Both the position numbers and the translations under genes were made by a program. Under the pieces are notes generated by a model, which saw nothing but the letters and a program-made list of their open reading frames with translations, searched no databases and was not told the origin of the DNA. A stretch of DNA of 64,000 nucleotides from contig JASKMD010000016.1 in assembly GCA_030144725.1 (NCBI GenBank), positions 2,589,573 through 2,653,572 on the forward strand. The letters run 5' to 3'. The DNA is from Haematococcus lacustris. Its lineage: Eukaryota; Chlorophyta; Chlorophyceae; Chlamydomonadales; Haematococcaceae. Positions 23,599 to 53,650 of the stretch are shown here, one piece after another. Every line of letters starts with the position of its first letter. Position 1 is the first letter of the stretch.

Positions 23599-25420
23599 CT
23601 ACTGTGCCACAGCGGGCTGCTGCTCCTGGGCCTTGGGTGGCTTGTCTCGCAGTCGCTTGTAGCCCAGACCAGTATACTCCTTGCCCTTGGCTGGCAGAGC
23701 TCCCTGCTCTGGCCAGCAGCACAGCTCCAGCGGCCGCCACCTGCTTTCCCCAATGCGCTGCATGTTCAGCGCTGCATTGCAGTCCCTGTCCAGCCACCTG
23801 CCTGGCTGCGGTGCTGGCTTGGCTTTGGCAGCCATGCCCTGGGCCTTGCCTTTGCCCTTGCCGGGCTGGCTGGGCTCAGCTGGCGGCTCAGCCTTGGTGC
23901 GCTTGTTGCGCTTGGCTGGCGGGGGAGTGCTGGGCCCAGGCTCTGAGGCTGCTGCCGGTGTGGCTGACTGGCTGCTGCCTGGGGCCTGTGGGGGCTTGCG
24001 GTGGGCCACTACTGGGCACCACATCAGGCCCCGCACTGGCTGGTCAGGCTGCTGGCTCCAGGCTGGGCGCACCAGGCGCTGTTCCACCTGCCCTGCTGGG
24101 GGCTTCCAGTCTGCAGGCTTGGTGGGCTGCTCATGGTCCAGATCCTCCTCACATGGCTGCTTGCCATTCACTGCTGAGCTGACCCGGGTGGTGCGGTGCT
24201 CATCCACAAGCACCACCCTGCACCGCCGCTGGCCTGCGCCCCTGGACCTGCACACCACCTTGCAGCAGGCCCGCAGCACCGCATCAGCACCCCAGCCTCC
24301 CCTGGTGCCAATGCTAGCTGCTCCAAAGCAAACCACTAGCTGCTTGGCATGCCCATGGCGCTCCATGGACACCTTCGGCATGTCCTCTTCCAACTGCAGC
24401 CATGCACATAAGGCACACACAGGGTGGCTGACGTGGTGGTACCAGGTTAGGCATGGCATCGTCAACTACTCTTTCGTTTCGTGCCCGACCCACCACCTCT
24501 CAATCCCTTACCCTCCCTCCCTCCCACCCACCCACCAACCCTCACCTCTTGAAGAACTGCTCCAGCGCCCGGTCCTGGATGTGGGGGCGGGGGGCCTTGG
24601 CAACAGCCCATGGCTGAGTAGCTCAACTTGCTGTCAGCGCACCATATCCAGCTGCCAGGCTGCCATGGCTGCCTCCACCTCTCTGGTGGTGTGTATCGCA
24701 CGGCGCAACAGGCTGCTCAGGATTGCTGGATCTTTCAGCCACTCATGCGTCACCTACTCCCCGTCGTCAAGCCCCAGCATGCCCCATTGTGAAGCCATGG
24801 TTGGAGTCACCACCACCCCACCCTCGTCCAGCAGCCTGTTGACGGTCATGCCACACACCATGCGGCGCACATACGTGCACCGCCGCTTGGACCACGCTGG
24901 CAGGTGCCCACAACCCAGCCCCCTTACCTCAAACCTGCGCTGGTACTCCTGGGTGCCCACCAGGACCTTTGTCACGGCTACGGACACTGACTTCTTCAGC
25001 CTGCCAGCGAAGAGGAGCGTGAGCATGTCGGTAAACACTGTCTCCAGCTGCTTGCCGACGGTGTCCACCATGTTAGAGCCATAGCGTGGGACTGCTTTGA
25101 GGCGGGCGCGGAGATAGGGGTGCGCGGCCAGCACAACAGCGACTGCTGCGCTTGGCCGAGTGTTCTCGCCGTCTCCAGGCAGGCCGCGGCACAGCTGCAG
25201 GTAAAGGTTACTGCAGCTCAGGTCCAGGAGGTTGGCCTTGGAGACTGGGATGTCGGTGTAAACCAAGCTGGCCGTGCTCGTCGAGCTGACCGGCCACGTG
25301 ATTGATGAACAGGTCGCCCGCAAGAAACCTCAGCACCAGGCTGCCGAGCACTGCCCACTCGCTGCGGGCCTCCACCCCATGCCAGCATAGCGAGGAGGAA
25401 CGCATCCCACAGCTTTTGCG
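23599..25420 (-). pseudogene. Fanzor-like (TnpB-family) RuvC nuclease, best preserved copy 3
   Basis: The C-terminal exon (24393-23599, about 265 codons) is fully open. Order: LEEDMPKVSMERHGHAK, LVVCFGAASIGTRGGWG, RuvC-II VVLVDEHRTTRVSS (24214-24180), VRGLMWCPVV, a Pro/Lys-rich linker, RuvC-III LDRDCNAALNMQ (about 23796-23760), and a basic tail YKRLRDKPPKAQ before TAG at 23601-23599. A 152-bp GT-AG intron (24545-24394) sits where copy 1 also has one, after a DRALE exon end. Upstream are a frame at 25323-24754 with LRARLKAVPRYGSNMVDTVG and FAGRLKKSVSVAVTKVLVG, and a further frame (WAVLGSLVLRFLAGDLFIN, about 25370-25310), plausible N-terminal parts separated by frameshifts and stops. The stretch holding RuvC-I in copy 1 appears deleted, so the copy is probably inactive. 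N-terminal homology is less sure than the C-terminal motifs. Confidence 0.72.
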
Positions 25421-25739
25421 GGAGGTGACCGGTGAGGTAGCCTAGCTTGCATTTCCTTGCGTGGTAGGTATGTCTGTGTCGCGAGCAGCGTGGGCCTCTG
25501 CGGAAGCCTTTATACCGCGCTCCGCGTCGTTAGGCTCTGGCTTAGTGCATCGTCACGTTCTCAGAGTTTGATATTAGGTTCCCCCGGCACCGGTACGTCT
25601 TTTCTTTCTCGCCATAACTAACAACGCGAAGCAGCAACATGTACTTTGACGTGTCCTTAGAATAGGTTCTGGTTACCGACCAAGTGACTGCCTTGGACAT
25701 GTGACTGCACAACATTACCATGTCATGACTGGTCCAGTT
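25421..25739. other. Intergenic
   Basis: No coding sequence, repeat or RNA gene recognised. No copy of the Fanzor 3' terminal sequence was seen here in inverted form, so the 5' boundary of the element is undefined. Confidence 0.4.
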
Positions 25740-25960
25740 TCACAGGCACGTGCCTGACGGGCCTCCAGCGGGAGGTGCATGGGTGGTTGGGGCAGCAGTA
25801 GATCTAACACTGGTCAACGTAACGTTCGAGGTAAGCATGGCCCCCCACCAAAGTACAGCAGCACAAGTCTGCAGCCTGCCTTGCGCCATTGCAGAGATCA
25901 TAACAGACCCTCTTGTCCAGCACTTCAATTCGCCCAGCTTCATAGGTATTGGTAGATGGT
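25740..25960 (+). pseudogene. Duplicated pseudo-exon of the PMP-membrane gene
   Basis: This stretch is a diverged direct copy of 26585-26790, covering the end of exon 2 and the start of intron 2 of the downstream gene. Both read CCAGCGGGAGG, then GCATGGGTGGT, then CTAACACTGGT and ACGTTCGAGGTAAG at the splice donor, and the intronic parts also match (CAGCACAAG, CTGCAG, GCGCCATTG). It lies upstream of the start codon with no ORF leading into it, so it is a partial tandem duplication and not an exon. Confidence 0.7.
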
Positions 25961-26075
25961 GCAACAGCCACAATGCTGAACAATCACAAGCGTCATGAGA
26001 TATCCTTCCCGACCGACATGTGGTAGGCATGGCATTCCCGATCGACCTTGCACCAAGCCGATGCCGAGCTAGTCA

Positions 26076-45478
<19,403 letters not shown>

Positions 45479-46496
45479 TGCATGCAGCATCATCTCGCAC
45501 CAAAAGCAATAGAAATAGATGCATATCTTTTATAATGTTGAGTATTGAGTATCACCCAAGCACCAGGATCGCTAGGAGATTGATGTATGCACGATGAATG
45601 TAGAATTGCACACAAATACATATGCTAATGATTTTGCATATTGCACAGCAAGTGCATATATTTCCTATATGCTGTACAACATCTTTGCGTGCTGTGCAAC
45701 ACCACAACATCGTTAAAATTCTGTGCTATCTTGCCTTACACCGCTGTAAGCTGTTTGTCCAAATGTTCGAGCAATGTGATAGTAGCAATGCAAGGGTCGC
45801 GGATTGAACAATAGTAGTTGTGACACTAAGGAGGCAGGCTTGGGTGGATACAAGCCAACACCAAAAGGTGAAAGGGATGAGAAAGGAACCGTATTTGAGG
45901 TCACTCCCGCCATTGGCCCCGCAAATGTGAGACGGTCTGAGGCGCGAATCTCCATGTAGCTCGTGACAAAGTTTTGACGCAGTCAGGTGTAACAGGCGTA
46001 TGCGGCACCCAGCAGCCGCCAAACACTAGCTCAGATTGGCGCCCGCCCAAACCTGACCTGTGCCTTCCGCTCCTAAAAGACTCACGCACATCATAAGGCG
46101 AGGCTGGCAATCCTTCTACGCACGCCGTAAGCCAACGGCACAAGTGCAGTACGCCTGCTTGCATGTCAGTGCATGGAGCATATAATTCTTGAATATGCAC
46201 ACAAGTCAGCCAGCTGGCACCCCTCACCTCGCTTACGTGGCGGCATGGCTCTATGCAACTAAAAGTTGTATCATGACAGCACTATGTTGTCGGGATGGCT
46301 CGGGATGGCTCTGGCTTCAGTGTTACATGTGCCGTGGTGCCTCAACCTTCTCCCTCAACTTCAGCAGGCACATGTCGCGCGACTCATTCTTTGATTTACT
46401 TGAAACCCTCTGATGTTATTGTGCTTGCACCACGCTTTCAACAAGTCCTTGTTTAGTGTATCAAATTGAGGCATACCAGGGGTGTCCAAGAGCATG
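45479..46496. other. Intergenic after the PMP-membrane gene
   Basis: Contains the probable 3' UTR just after 45478. A minus-strand frame at 46227-45901 has no recognisable domain. The stretch 46560-46580 bordering the next element has a locally repeated AGATGGTAG/TAGATGA word. Confidence 0.4.
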
Positions 46497-46578
46497 CACT
46501 CCTACAAATTAATCCCTGCATCCGTCCCTGCATGTTGACCGACCTTGTCCGATCGGTAGATAGATGGTAGTTAGATGA

Positions 46579-47280
46579 TACCGTACTCTCTCTTTTGATT
46601 CGCGTCCGCGAATCGTTTTTTTGGCCTCGCGAAATCGCGAACGAGTAAACAATGTGGTTTTTGACTAAATCGCGAAGTGGTCAAACAATTATTTGACCTG
46701 CATAAATATCGATGCGATGAACCGCTTTGTGTTAGTTTGTGTTAGGCTTGTAGTTAGCAAGTTAGCAGCCGGGGTGGTTGGCCAGTCTAGGGCAGCAGCC
46801 GGTGTGGCTGGCCGCACCAGGTCAGCAGCCGGGGTGGCTGGCCGCACCAAGTCAGCTGCTGGGGTCTTCGCCTTGGCCAAAGCTGCGGTGACTGCAAGGG
46901 CACGCAAGGAGGATTCAGAGGAGGATGCAGCCACAGGAGCACCATGACTTCATGGGGGAGGTTCAGTGCCCTATCTAGTGCAAAGTCAAGATTTGGTGAC
47001 TTGGTGCACTGTGACACTACCCACTTGCATACTGGCTTTGACTGGGTGACCGGGTAGCTTGACATGGTGACATGTGCAAGAAGTGCTAGAACCATGGAGG
47101 ATTGACATGGTATGCAAGGTATGGCAGCCTAGAATATTTATAAGCACACCCACATCCTCAGAACTGTGTTTTGCAGCATTGTTTGCATCGGGAAGAAACA
47201 AACAATCTTTTTTTTGGGTCGGGAAAGAGTGTTTAATTTTATTTTTCGGGGCCTCGCGAATCAAAAGAGATAGTACGGTA
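46579..47280. mobile_element. MITE with TACCGTACT ends, nested in copy 2
   Basis: 702 bp. Terminal inverted repeats of about 26 bp start TACCGTACTCTCTCTTTTG, with one mismatch in the right copy, and run into CGCGAA-rich inner repeats. The 10-mer GATGGTAGTT occurs at 46563-46572 and directly after the element at 47281-47290, a possible target duplication separated from the left end by six bases. A duplication of 8-10 bp would suggest a MULE or hAT-type mobiliser. The interior holds three direct copies of CAGCCGGGGTGGCTGGCC-like sequence (46765-46850) and no recognisable gene. Confidence 0.7.
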
Positions 47281-47299
47281 GATGGTAGTTTGCAGAATA

Positions 47300-50200
47300 T
47301 CTATACTATCAAAACTGCTAGGGAGGGGGGTCGGCGGAACGGCCTGCGATTGCGCGCACAGCCTCGCCCTAATTACGTAAGGACTTCCCCCGCACAGATT
47401 TTCGAAAGAAGCACTGTGCCGTGAGATCGACTTCCGATCAGCGGATCTAACGCCCCATAACCCGTCTAACGCCTCAGCAAGCAATGGCGATGCAGCCAGT
47501 GAAAAGATCGTTCTAAGTCCGCGGACGGTCAAAAAGTCAAACGGTTCACAGCCAAAAAGTCAAACGAGTCAAGTCCAACGATGGCTGCGGCCACATTTGG
47601 CTTCGGCTGCTGACGAGCTACAGCGTAGCCAGCTCTTATAGCCTCCTCATGCGACCCTTCTCCGAGCCGCTTTGACAGGGCATTGCGACAAGTAGGCTGG
47701 ATGATTGCAGTTGGCCTTCAAGCCGTGCCATGCTACGCTGTAACGATGGGGCTTTGCACACAGGTATACGTAGCGTACCCCGAATACCAAAGGTTTGACA
47801 GTGATAGTACCATGCGATATGCAGCCAGCCAGCCGGTGACATTCATTGCGCGGGAACCACCTGATGATGCATACGAGGAATGTGGCGACGAGACCCGGAC
47901 ATGGCATCAGGGCAGCCGGTCAGGGTAGGGCAGCAGCAGGGCAGCCGGTCAGGGTAGGGCAGCAGCAGGGCAGCCGGTCAGGGTAGGGCAGCAGCAGGGC
48001 ATCAGGGCAGCCGGTCAGGGTAGGGCTGCAGCAGCGCAGCCGGGAAGCCGATCAGGGTAGGGCAGCAGCAGGGCAGCCGGTCAGGGTAGGGCAGCAGCCG
48101 GGCAGGGTATGGCAGCAGCAGGGCATCAGGGCAGCCGGTCAGGGTAGGGCAGCAGCAGGGCATCAGGGCAGCCGGTCAGGGTAGGGCAGCAGCAGGGCAG
48201 CCGGTCAGGGTAGGGCAGCAGCCGGGCAGGGTATGGCAGCAGCAGGGCATCAGGGCAGCCGGTCAGGGTATGGCAGCAGAAGGGCATCAGGGCAGCCGGT
48301 CAGGGTAGGGCAGCAGCAGGGCATCAGGGCAGCCCGTCAGGGTAGGGCAGCATCAGGGCAGCCGGTCAGGGTAGGGCAGCAGCAGGGCAGCCGGTCAGGG
48401 TAGGGCAGCAGCAGGGCATCGGGGCAGCCGGTCAGGGTAGGGCTGCAGCAGCGCAGCCGGGAAGCCGGTCAGGGTAGGGCAGCAGCAGGGCAGCCGGTCA
48501 GGGTAGGGCAGCTGCCGGGCAGGGTATGGCAGCAGCAGGGCATCAGGGCAGCCGGTCAGGGTAGGGCAGCAGCAGGGCATCAGGGCAGCCGGTCAGGGTA
48601 GGGCAGCAGCAGGGCAGCCGGTCAGGGTAGGGCAGCAGCAGGGCAGCCGGTCAGGGTAGGGCAGCAGCAGGGCAGCCATCAGGGTAGGGCAGCAGCAGGG
48701 CATCAGGGCAGCCGGTCAGGGTAGGGCAGCAGCAGGGCAGCAGGGCAGCCATCAGGGTAGGGCAGCAGCAGGGCAGCCGGTCAGGGTAGGGCAGCAGCAG
48801 GGCATCAGGGCAGCCGGTCAGGGTAGGGCTGCATCAGCGCAGCCGGGAAGCTGGTCAGGGTAGGGCAGCAGCAGGGCAGCCGGTCAGGGTAGGGCAGCAG
48901 CCGTGCAGGGTATGGCAGCAGCAGGGCATCAGGGCAGCCGGTCAGGGTAGGGCAGCAGCAGGGCATCAGGGCAGCCGGTCAGGGTAAGGCAGCAGCAGGG
49001 CAGCCGGTCAGGGTAGGGCAGCAGCCGTGCAGGGTATGGCAGCAGCAGGGCAGCAGGGCAACCGGTCAGGGTAGGGCAGCAGCAGGGCAGCAGGGCAGCC
49101 ATCAGGGTAGGGCAGCAGCAGGGCATCAGGGCAGCCGGTCAGGGTAGGGCTGCAGCAGCGCAGCCGGGAAGCCTGTCAGGGTAGGGCAGCAGCAGGGCAG
49201 CCGGTCAGGGTAGGGCAGCAGCAGGGCAGCCGGTCAGGGTAGGGCAGCAGCCGTGCAGGGTATGGCAGCAACAGGGCATCAGGGCAGCCGGTCAGGGTAG
49301 GGCAGCAGCAGGGCATCAGGGCAGCCATCAGAGTAGGGCAGCAACAGGGCATCAGGGCAGCCGGTCAGGGTAGGGCAGCAGCAGCGCAGCCGGGAAGCCG
49401 GTCAGGGTAGGGCAGCAACAGGGCATCAGGGCAACAAGTCAGGGTAGGGCAGCAGCAGGGCAGGGTATGGCAGCAGCAGGGCATCAGGGCAGCCATCAGG
49501 GCAGGGCAGCATCTAGGCAGCAGGGCATCAGGGCAGCCGGGCAGGGTAGGGCAGCAGCAGGGCAGCCGGGCAGGGTAGGGCAGCAGCAGGGCAGCCGGTC
49601 AGGGTAGGGCAGCAGCAGGGCATCAGGGCAGCCGGTCAGGGTAGGGCAGCAGCAGGGCAGCCGGTCAGGGTAGGGCAGCAGCAGGGCATCGGGGCAGCCG
49701 GTCAGGGTAGGGCAGCAGCAGGGCAGCCGGTCAGGGTAGGGCAGCAGCAGGGCAGCCGGTCAGGGTAGGGCAGCAGCCGTGCAGGGTATGGCAGCAACAG
49801 GGCATCAGGGCAGCCGGTCAGGGTAGGGCAGCAGCAGGGCATCAGGGCAGCCATCAGAGTAGGGCAGCAACAGGGCATCAGGGCAGCCGGTCAGGGTAGG
49901 GCAGCAGCAGCGCAGCCGGGAAGCCGGTCAGGGTAGGGCAGCAACAGGGCATCAGGGCAACAAGTCAGGGTAGGGCAGCAGCAGGGCAGGGTATGGCAGC
50001 AGCAGGGCATCAGGGCAGCCATCAGGGCAGGGCAGCATCTAGGCAGCAGGGCATCAGGGCAGCCGGGCAGGGTAGGGCAGCAGCAGGGCAGCCGGGCAGG
50101 GTAGGGCAGCAGCAGGGCAGCCGGTCAGGGTAGGGCAGCAGCAGGGCATCAGGGCAGCCGGTCAGGGTAGGGCAGCAGCAGGGCAGCCGGTCAGGGTAGG

Positions 50201-51330
50201 GCAGCAGCAGGGCATCGGGGCAGCCGGTCAGGGTAGGGCAGCAGCAGGGCAGCCGGTCAGGGTAGGGCAGCAGCAGGGCATCAGGGCAGCCGGTCAGGGT
50301 AGGGCAGCAGCAGGGCAGCCGGTCAGGGTAGGGCAGCAGCAGGGCAGCCATCAGGGTAGGGCAGCAGCAGGGCATCAGGGCAGCCGGTCAGGGTAGGGCA
50401 GCAGCAGGGCAGCCGGTCAGGGTAGGGCAGCAGCAGGGCATCATCGCAGCCGGTCAGGGTAGGGCTGCAGCAGCGCAGCCGGGAAGCCGGTCAGGGTAGG
50501 GCAGCAGCAGGGCAGCCGGTCAGGGTAGGGCAGCAGCAGGGCATCATCGCAGCCGGTCAGGGTAGGGCTGCAGCAGCGCAGCCGGGAAGCCGGTCAGGGT
50601 AGGGCAGCAGCAGGGCAGCTGGTCAGGGTAGGGCAGCAGCAGGGCAGCCGGTCAGGGTAGGGCAGCAGCCGGGCAGGGTAGGGCAGCAGCAGGGCAGCCG
50701 GGCAGGGTAGGGCAGCGGGGCAGCCAGTTAGGGTAGGGCAGCAGCAGGGCAGCAGGGCAGCCATCAGGGTAGGGCAGCAGCCGGGCAGCAGCGCAGCCGC
50801 TCAGGGTAGGGCAGCAGCAGGGCATCAGGGCAGCCATCAGGGTAGGGCAGCATCTAGGCAGCAGGGCATCAGGGCAGCCGGTCAGGGTAGGGTAGCAGTT
50901 GGGAAGCCGGTCAGGGTAGGGCAGCAAACTGCATACTCACTTTCGCAAAATGTTGACCTTGCACCTACGGTTCGCCCTACGGACCTACGCATACAATATA
51001 TACATACTTGCATACCGTCATTTTAGTCGCTGCATACGCTTCAGGCCAACCCTACAGATAATGTTTTGTACAATGAGGTGTATGCTGCATAGCCTGCTGG
51101 CCCTGACACCAATGAGGGGTTGGTAGGGCAGACATAGCCATTGCTGTCACAGTCACTCACTCGGACTCACAACTCGGACTCACTTACTCAGCACTCAAAC
51201 TGACACTCAGCACTCAGCACTGTGGCCTGGTGCAAGAGCTGGTGCAAGGACTGGTGCAAGAGCGCTGTGGCCGGAGCCCGCAGCTTGGTCTGTGTGCCCC
51301 GTCCGCTGTCGGACGGGCCCGCTGTACTAG
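47300..51330 (+). mobile_element. Non-autonomous Helitron, copy B (4.0 kb)
   Basis: Starts TCTATACTATCAAAACTGC at 47300, preceded by host A. It ends with the hairpin CCCGTCCG-CTGT-CGGACGGG (51298-51317) and CCCGCTGTACTAG at 51330, followed by host T. The flanking 5' and 3' unique regions match Helitron A throughout (for example CGTACCCCGAATACCAAAGG and CTTTCGCAAAATG). The 1.7-kb size difference is due mainly to the longer minisatellite. It sits inside the split MITE, giving a clean empty-site comparison. No Rep/helicase coding sequence. Confidence 0.88.
47915..50930 (-). repeat. Minisatellite inside Helitron B
   Basis: About 3 kb of the same 29/37-bp units as in Helitron A, on the opposite strand (GGGTAGGGCAGCAGCAGGGC with GCAGCCGGTCA). 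A 526-bp higher-order duplication is visible: marker words such as GAGTAGGGCAGCAACAG (49331 and 49857) and GCATCTAGGCAGCAGGG (about 49509 and 50035) recur at that exact offset. ORFs through the array are by-products. Confidence 0.95.
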
Positions 51331-51582
51331 TAAAACATATTTTTCAGAATGAATATTGTAAAGAAATTAAAGACGGCTGCGCTGTGGCCCTGTGGCTAGA
51401 GTGCAGGGATGAGTGCAGGGATAGGTTGCGAGCCACAGCGCAACAGCTTTTGATTTTTTCAAAATATTTTTCTTGCAAAATATGTTTTGTTTTTCGCAAA
51501 CTACTATCTATTAAAATGTCATCCCGATCGGACAAGGTTGGTAAAGTGCAGGGACAAATGCAGGGATTACGTTCTAGGAGTG

Positions 51583-51812
51583 TGAGCCTAATACACTCTG
51601 CGTTCAATGCAGCTTGCCTAGCAGCTTCCTCGTCTAGCAGCATGGGCATTGGCTCAAGAGGCATCAAACCACGGCATTGTGCACCACACGGCTGAGGGGG
51701 GTTGCTCATGCGTGCACCACAAGCACATGCCGTCATTGACCACATGAGCTCACCCTCGGTATTAGCAAGAAAATACATGCTGTGTTGTGCACGAGACTGT
51801 ACTTGTACACAC
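51583..51812. other. Sequence between MITE copy 2 and the retrotransposon
   Basis: Holds part of a minus-strand frame (51778 downward) with no recognised domain. Before the retrotransposon landed it adjoined the sequence now at 57945-58264. It ends in CACAC, the left target-site copy. Confidence 0.5.
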
Positions 51813-52020
51813 TGTAGCGTGCTAAGAGCAGCGCCGACAACCGATAACTACCTTCTTTCCCACAGCATGACACGGCCAGGGTTTAGAACGTTTCCCCCGA
51901 GGAGTCGAACCTCTGAAGCAGGTGTGCACGAAGGCCCACCTGCCCCTTTCGCCCACCATGTCACACTGCAGTACAGAAGTACCGTGAGGCGAGCTAGGCT
52001 TCGAGGAGCCGTTCGCTACA
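51813..52020 (-). repeat. 3' LTR of the chromovirus
   Basis: 208 bp, identical by eye to the 5' LTR. On the sense strand it contains GAGGTTCGACTCCTC, a T-arm-like hairpin that includes the B-box 11-mer GGTTCGACTCC (51901-51911), preceded by a possible hairpin with arms GCAGGTG and CACCTGC. Confidence 0.95.
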
Positions 52021-52034
52021 TTCCTCCCCCTCCA
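52021..52034 (-). other. Polypurine tract
   Basis: On the sense strand TGGAGGGGGAGGAA abuts the TG of the 3' LTR, the standard plus-strand primer position. Confidence 0.85.
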
Positions 52035-52093
52035 AAGAGGAAACGCTCCGCCCTCGTGAGAACACAAGGACTCGCAACACTATAGCAGTGATG

Positions 52094-53650
52094 CTAAGAC
52101 AAACCATGCACTGCATTATATGCAGTCAACACTTCTTGGCAGTTCACAAGGTTACTCCTTGGCTCCCACGTGTTGTAAGAGTCATCATAACCCTGCCACT
52201 TGACCAAGTAGCCTCGTGCTCTACCAGCACGTACACCACGATGGGCGAGCAGCTTCTCAACTTCATACAGAGGCGCCTCATCTAGCCAATCCACAGGAGG
52301 AGGCAAGTGAGGATGCTCAGAAGTGTAGGGCCTCAACAGGGCGACATGGAACACAGGGTGCATGCGTGCCATGGCAGGAGGCAGGTCTAGGCGCACAGCA
52401 ACAGGACCTACATGCTCCAGCACCTTGAAAGGCCCAATGAACCTAGGCAGCAACTTCTTAGCCTTACCTGGCTTCAGCCTGAGATTCTTGGTGCTCAGTA
52501 GCACTAGCTGGCCAGGGTGGTACTCCACATCCCTGCGTCCTTTGTTGGCCAGATAGGCCTGACGCTGCTGAGCTTGTTCCATGAAATGGCGTGCCTGCTT
52601 GACATTACTCTGCCACCATTCAGACAGCTTCCTGGCAGAGGGGCAGTACACCTCACCTGGTAGCTCCAGCAGGACAGGTGTCAGAGGTGACTGGCCAGTA
52701 TTGACCAGGAAGGGCGTGGACTGGATGGATTCCTGCCAGCTGTTGTTCACAGCAAACTCAGCCAGTGACAGGAAGAAGGGCCAGTCAGACTGAGCAGGGG
52801 AGATGTAATGTCGAAGCATTTCCTCCAGGGTACGATTGTACCGCTCTGTTTGACCATCAGACTCAGGATGGTAAGCACTAGATTTACATTCTTTTACACC
52901 AAGAATGGCCATAACTGACGCCCAGAAATGATTAGTAAAGTGAGAACCCCTATCAGAGATTATTTCTCTGGGCACTCCATGATGTTTAAACACATTGTCA
53001 ATGAAAAGGCGGGCAAAGCCCTCAGCATTCATAGACTCACGGCATGGCACAAAGTGTACCATTTTAGACAGCCTATCCACAAAGACAGCAATGGCATCAA
53101 AGCCATGATCACCGGGCGGTAGTTTAGTGATCAGGTCCATGGACATGGACTCCCATCTGTCATAGGGTATGGCCAGTGGCGTGAGCAAACCACCAGGTCT
53201 GGTATTCACAGACTTGTTGCGCTGGCATGCATCACAGTTACTCACATAGTGACGTACTTCAGACCTCATGCGTGGCCACCAGAATATCCTGGAGATACGC
53301 TCCAGCGTCTTGGTGATCCCCACATGGCCTGCAAACTGTGCATCATGCATCTCCACCAATATCCTGGCTTTGAGCTGTTGGCAGTTAGGAACCACTATCT
53401 GGTTCTTGCCTTTGGTGCGATACAGACCATGCTTGTCCTGATCATATTGATCCACTGTGCTGGCAAAGTCCTCATCTGCTGCATACGCTGCCAGCAGCTG
53501 CTCTGTCATATTGACAGCGTGCAAAGGGTGCACAGGTAAAGGAGGTGGGGGTAGAGGCTGTTCCAGAACCAGCTGAGGCTGTGGCTCCTGCTGCGGCTGC
53601 TGAAAGGCAGGCTGAGCAGGCTGTACCACACCAGCTTCCTCCCCCTCCAA
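52094..53650 (-). CDS. Pol, integrase and chromodomain part (frame 3)
   Basis: 518 codons from the first Met. The HHCC zinc-binding region (GHVGITKTLERISRIFWWP, then CDACQRNK) lies at about residues 108-145. The catalytic core has Asp in SMDLITKLP, Asp in SDRGSHFTNHFW and Glu in GQTERYNR, with exactly 35 residues between the last two (DD35E). A GPF/Y tail (FIGPFKVLEHVG, MARMHPVFHVALLRPY) is followed by a chromodomain (APLYEVEKLLAHRG, YLVKWQGYDDSYNTWEP). All catalytic residues are present. The frame overlaps the preceding Pol frame by about 180 bases and is offset from it, so translation as one polyprotein needs a frameshift or an error-free original. The Met used here is simply the first in the frame. 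Confidence 0.93.
   Translation of the reverse strand: MEGEEAGVVQPAQPAFQQPQQEPQPQLVLEQPLPPPPLPVHPLHAVNMTEQLLAAYAADEDFASTVDQYDQDKHGLYRTKGKNQIVVPNCQQLKARILVEMHDAQFAGHVGITKTLERISRIFWWPRMRSEVRHYVSNCDACQRNKSVNTRPGGLLTPLAIPYDRWESMSMDLITKLPPGDHGFDAIAVFVDRLSKMVHFVPCRESMNAEGFARLFIDNVFKHHGVPREIISDRGSHFTNHFWASVMAILGVKECKSSAYHPESDGQTERYNRTLEEMLRHYISPAQSDWPFFLSLAEFAVNNSWQESIQSTPFLVNTGQSPLTPVLLELPGEVYCPSARKLSEWWQSNVKQARHFMEQAQQRQAYLANKGRRDVEYHPGQLVLLSTKNLRLKPGKAKKLLPRFIGPFKVLEHVGPVAVRLDLPPAMARMHPVFHVALLRPYTSEHPHLPPPVDWLDEAPLYEVEKLLAHRGVRAGRARGYLVKWQGYDDSYNTWEPRSNLVNCQEVLTAYNAVHGLS

Larger units (their letters stand above)
46497..51582. mobile_element. CACTCC-ended MITE (copy 2), split by two later insertions
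   Basis: The left part (46497-46578) begins CACTCCTACAAATTAATCC as in copy 1. A 19-bp middle piece remains at 47281-47299. The right part (51331-51582) continues TAAAACATATTTTTCAG and ends GATCGGACAAGGTTGG to TAGGAGTG. Removing the MITE at 46579-47280 and the Helitron at 47300-51330 restores the order seen in the copies at 2998 and 61113. Flanks are TG on both sides, a 2-bp duplication. The right arm also carries an extra segment of about 80 bp (about 51371-51448) absent from the other copies. Confidence 0.8.

Noticed and set aside
23572..25084. 467-codon plus-strand ORF opposite the Fanzor-like gene
   Set aside because: It is antisense to conserved RuvC motifs, covers the intron and element end indiscriminately, and has no recognisable domain.
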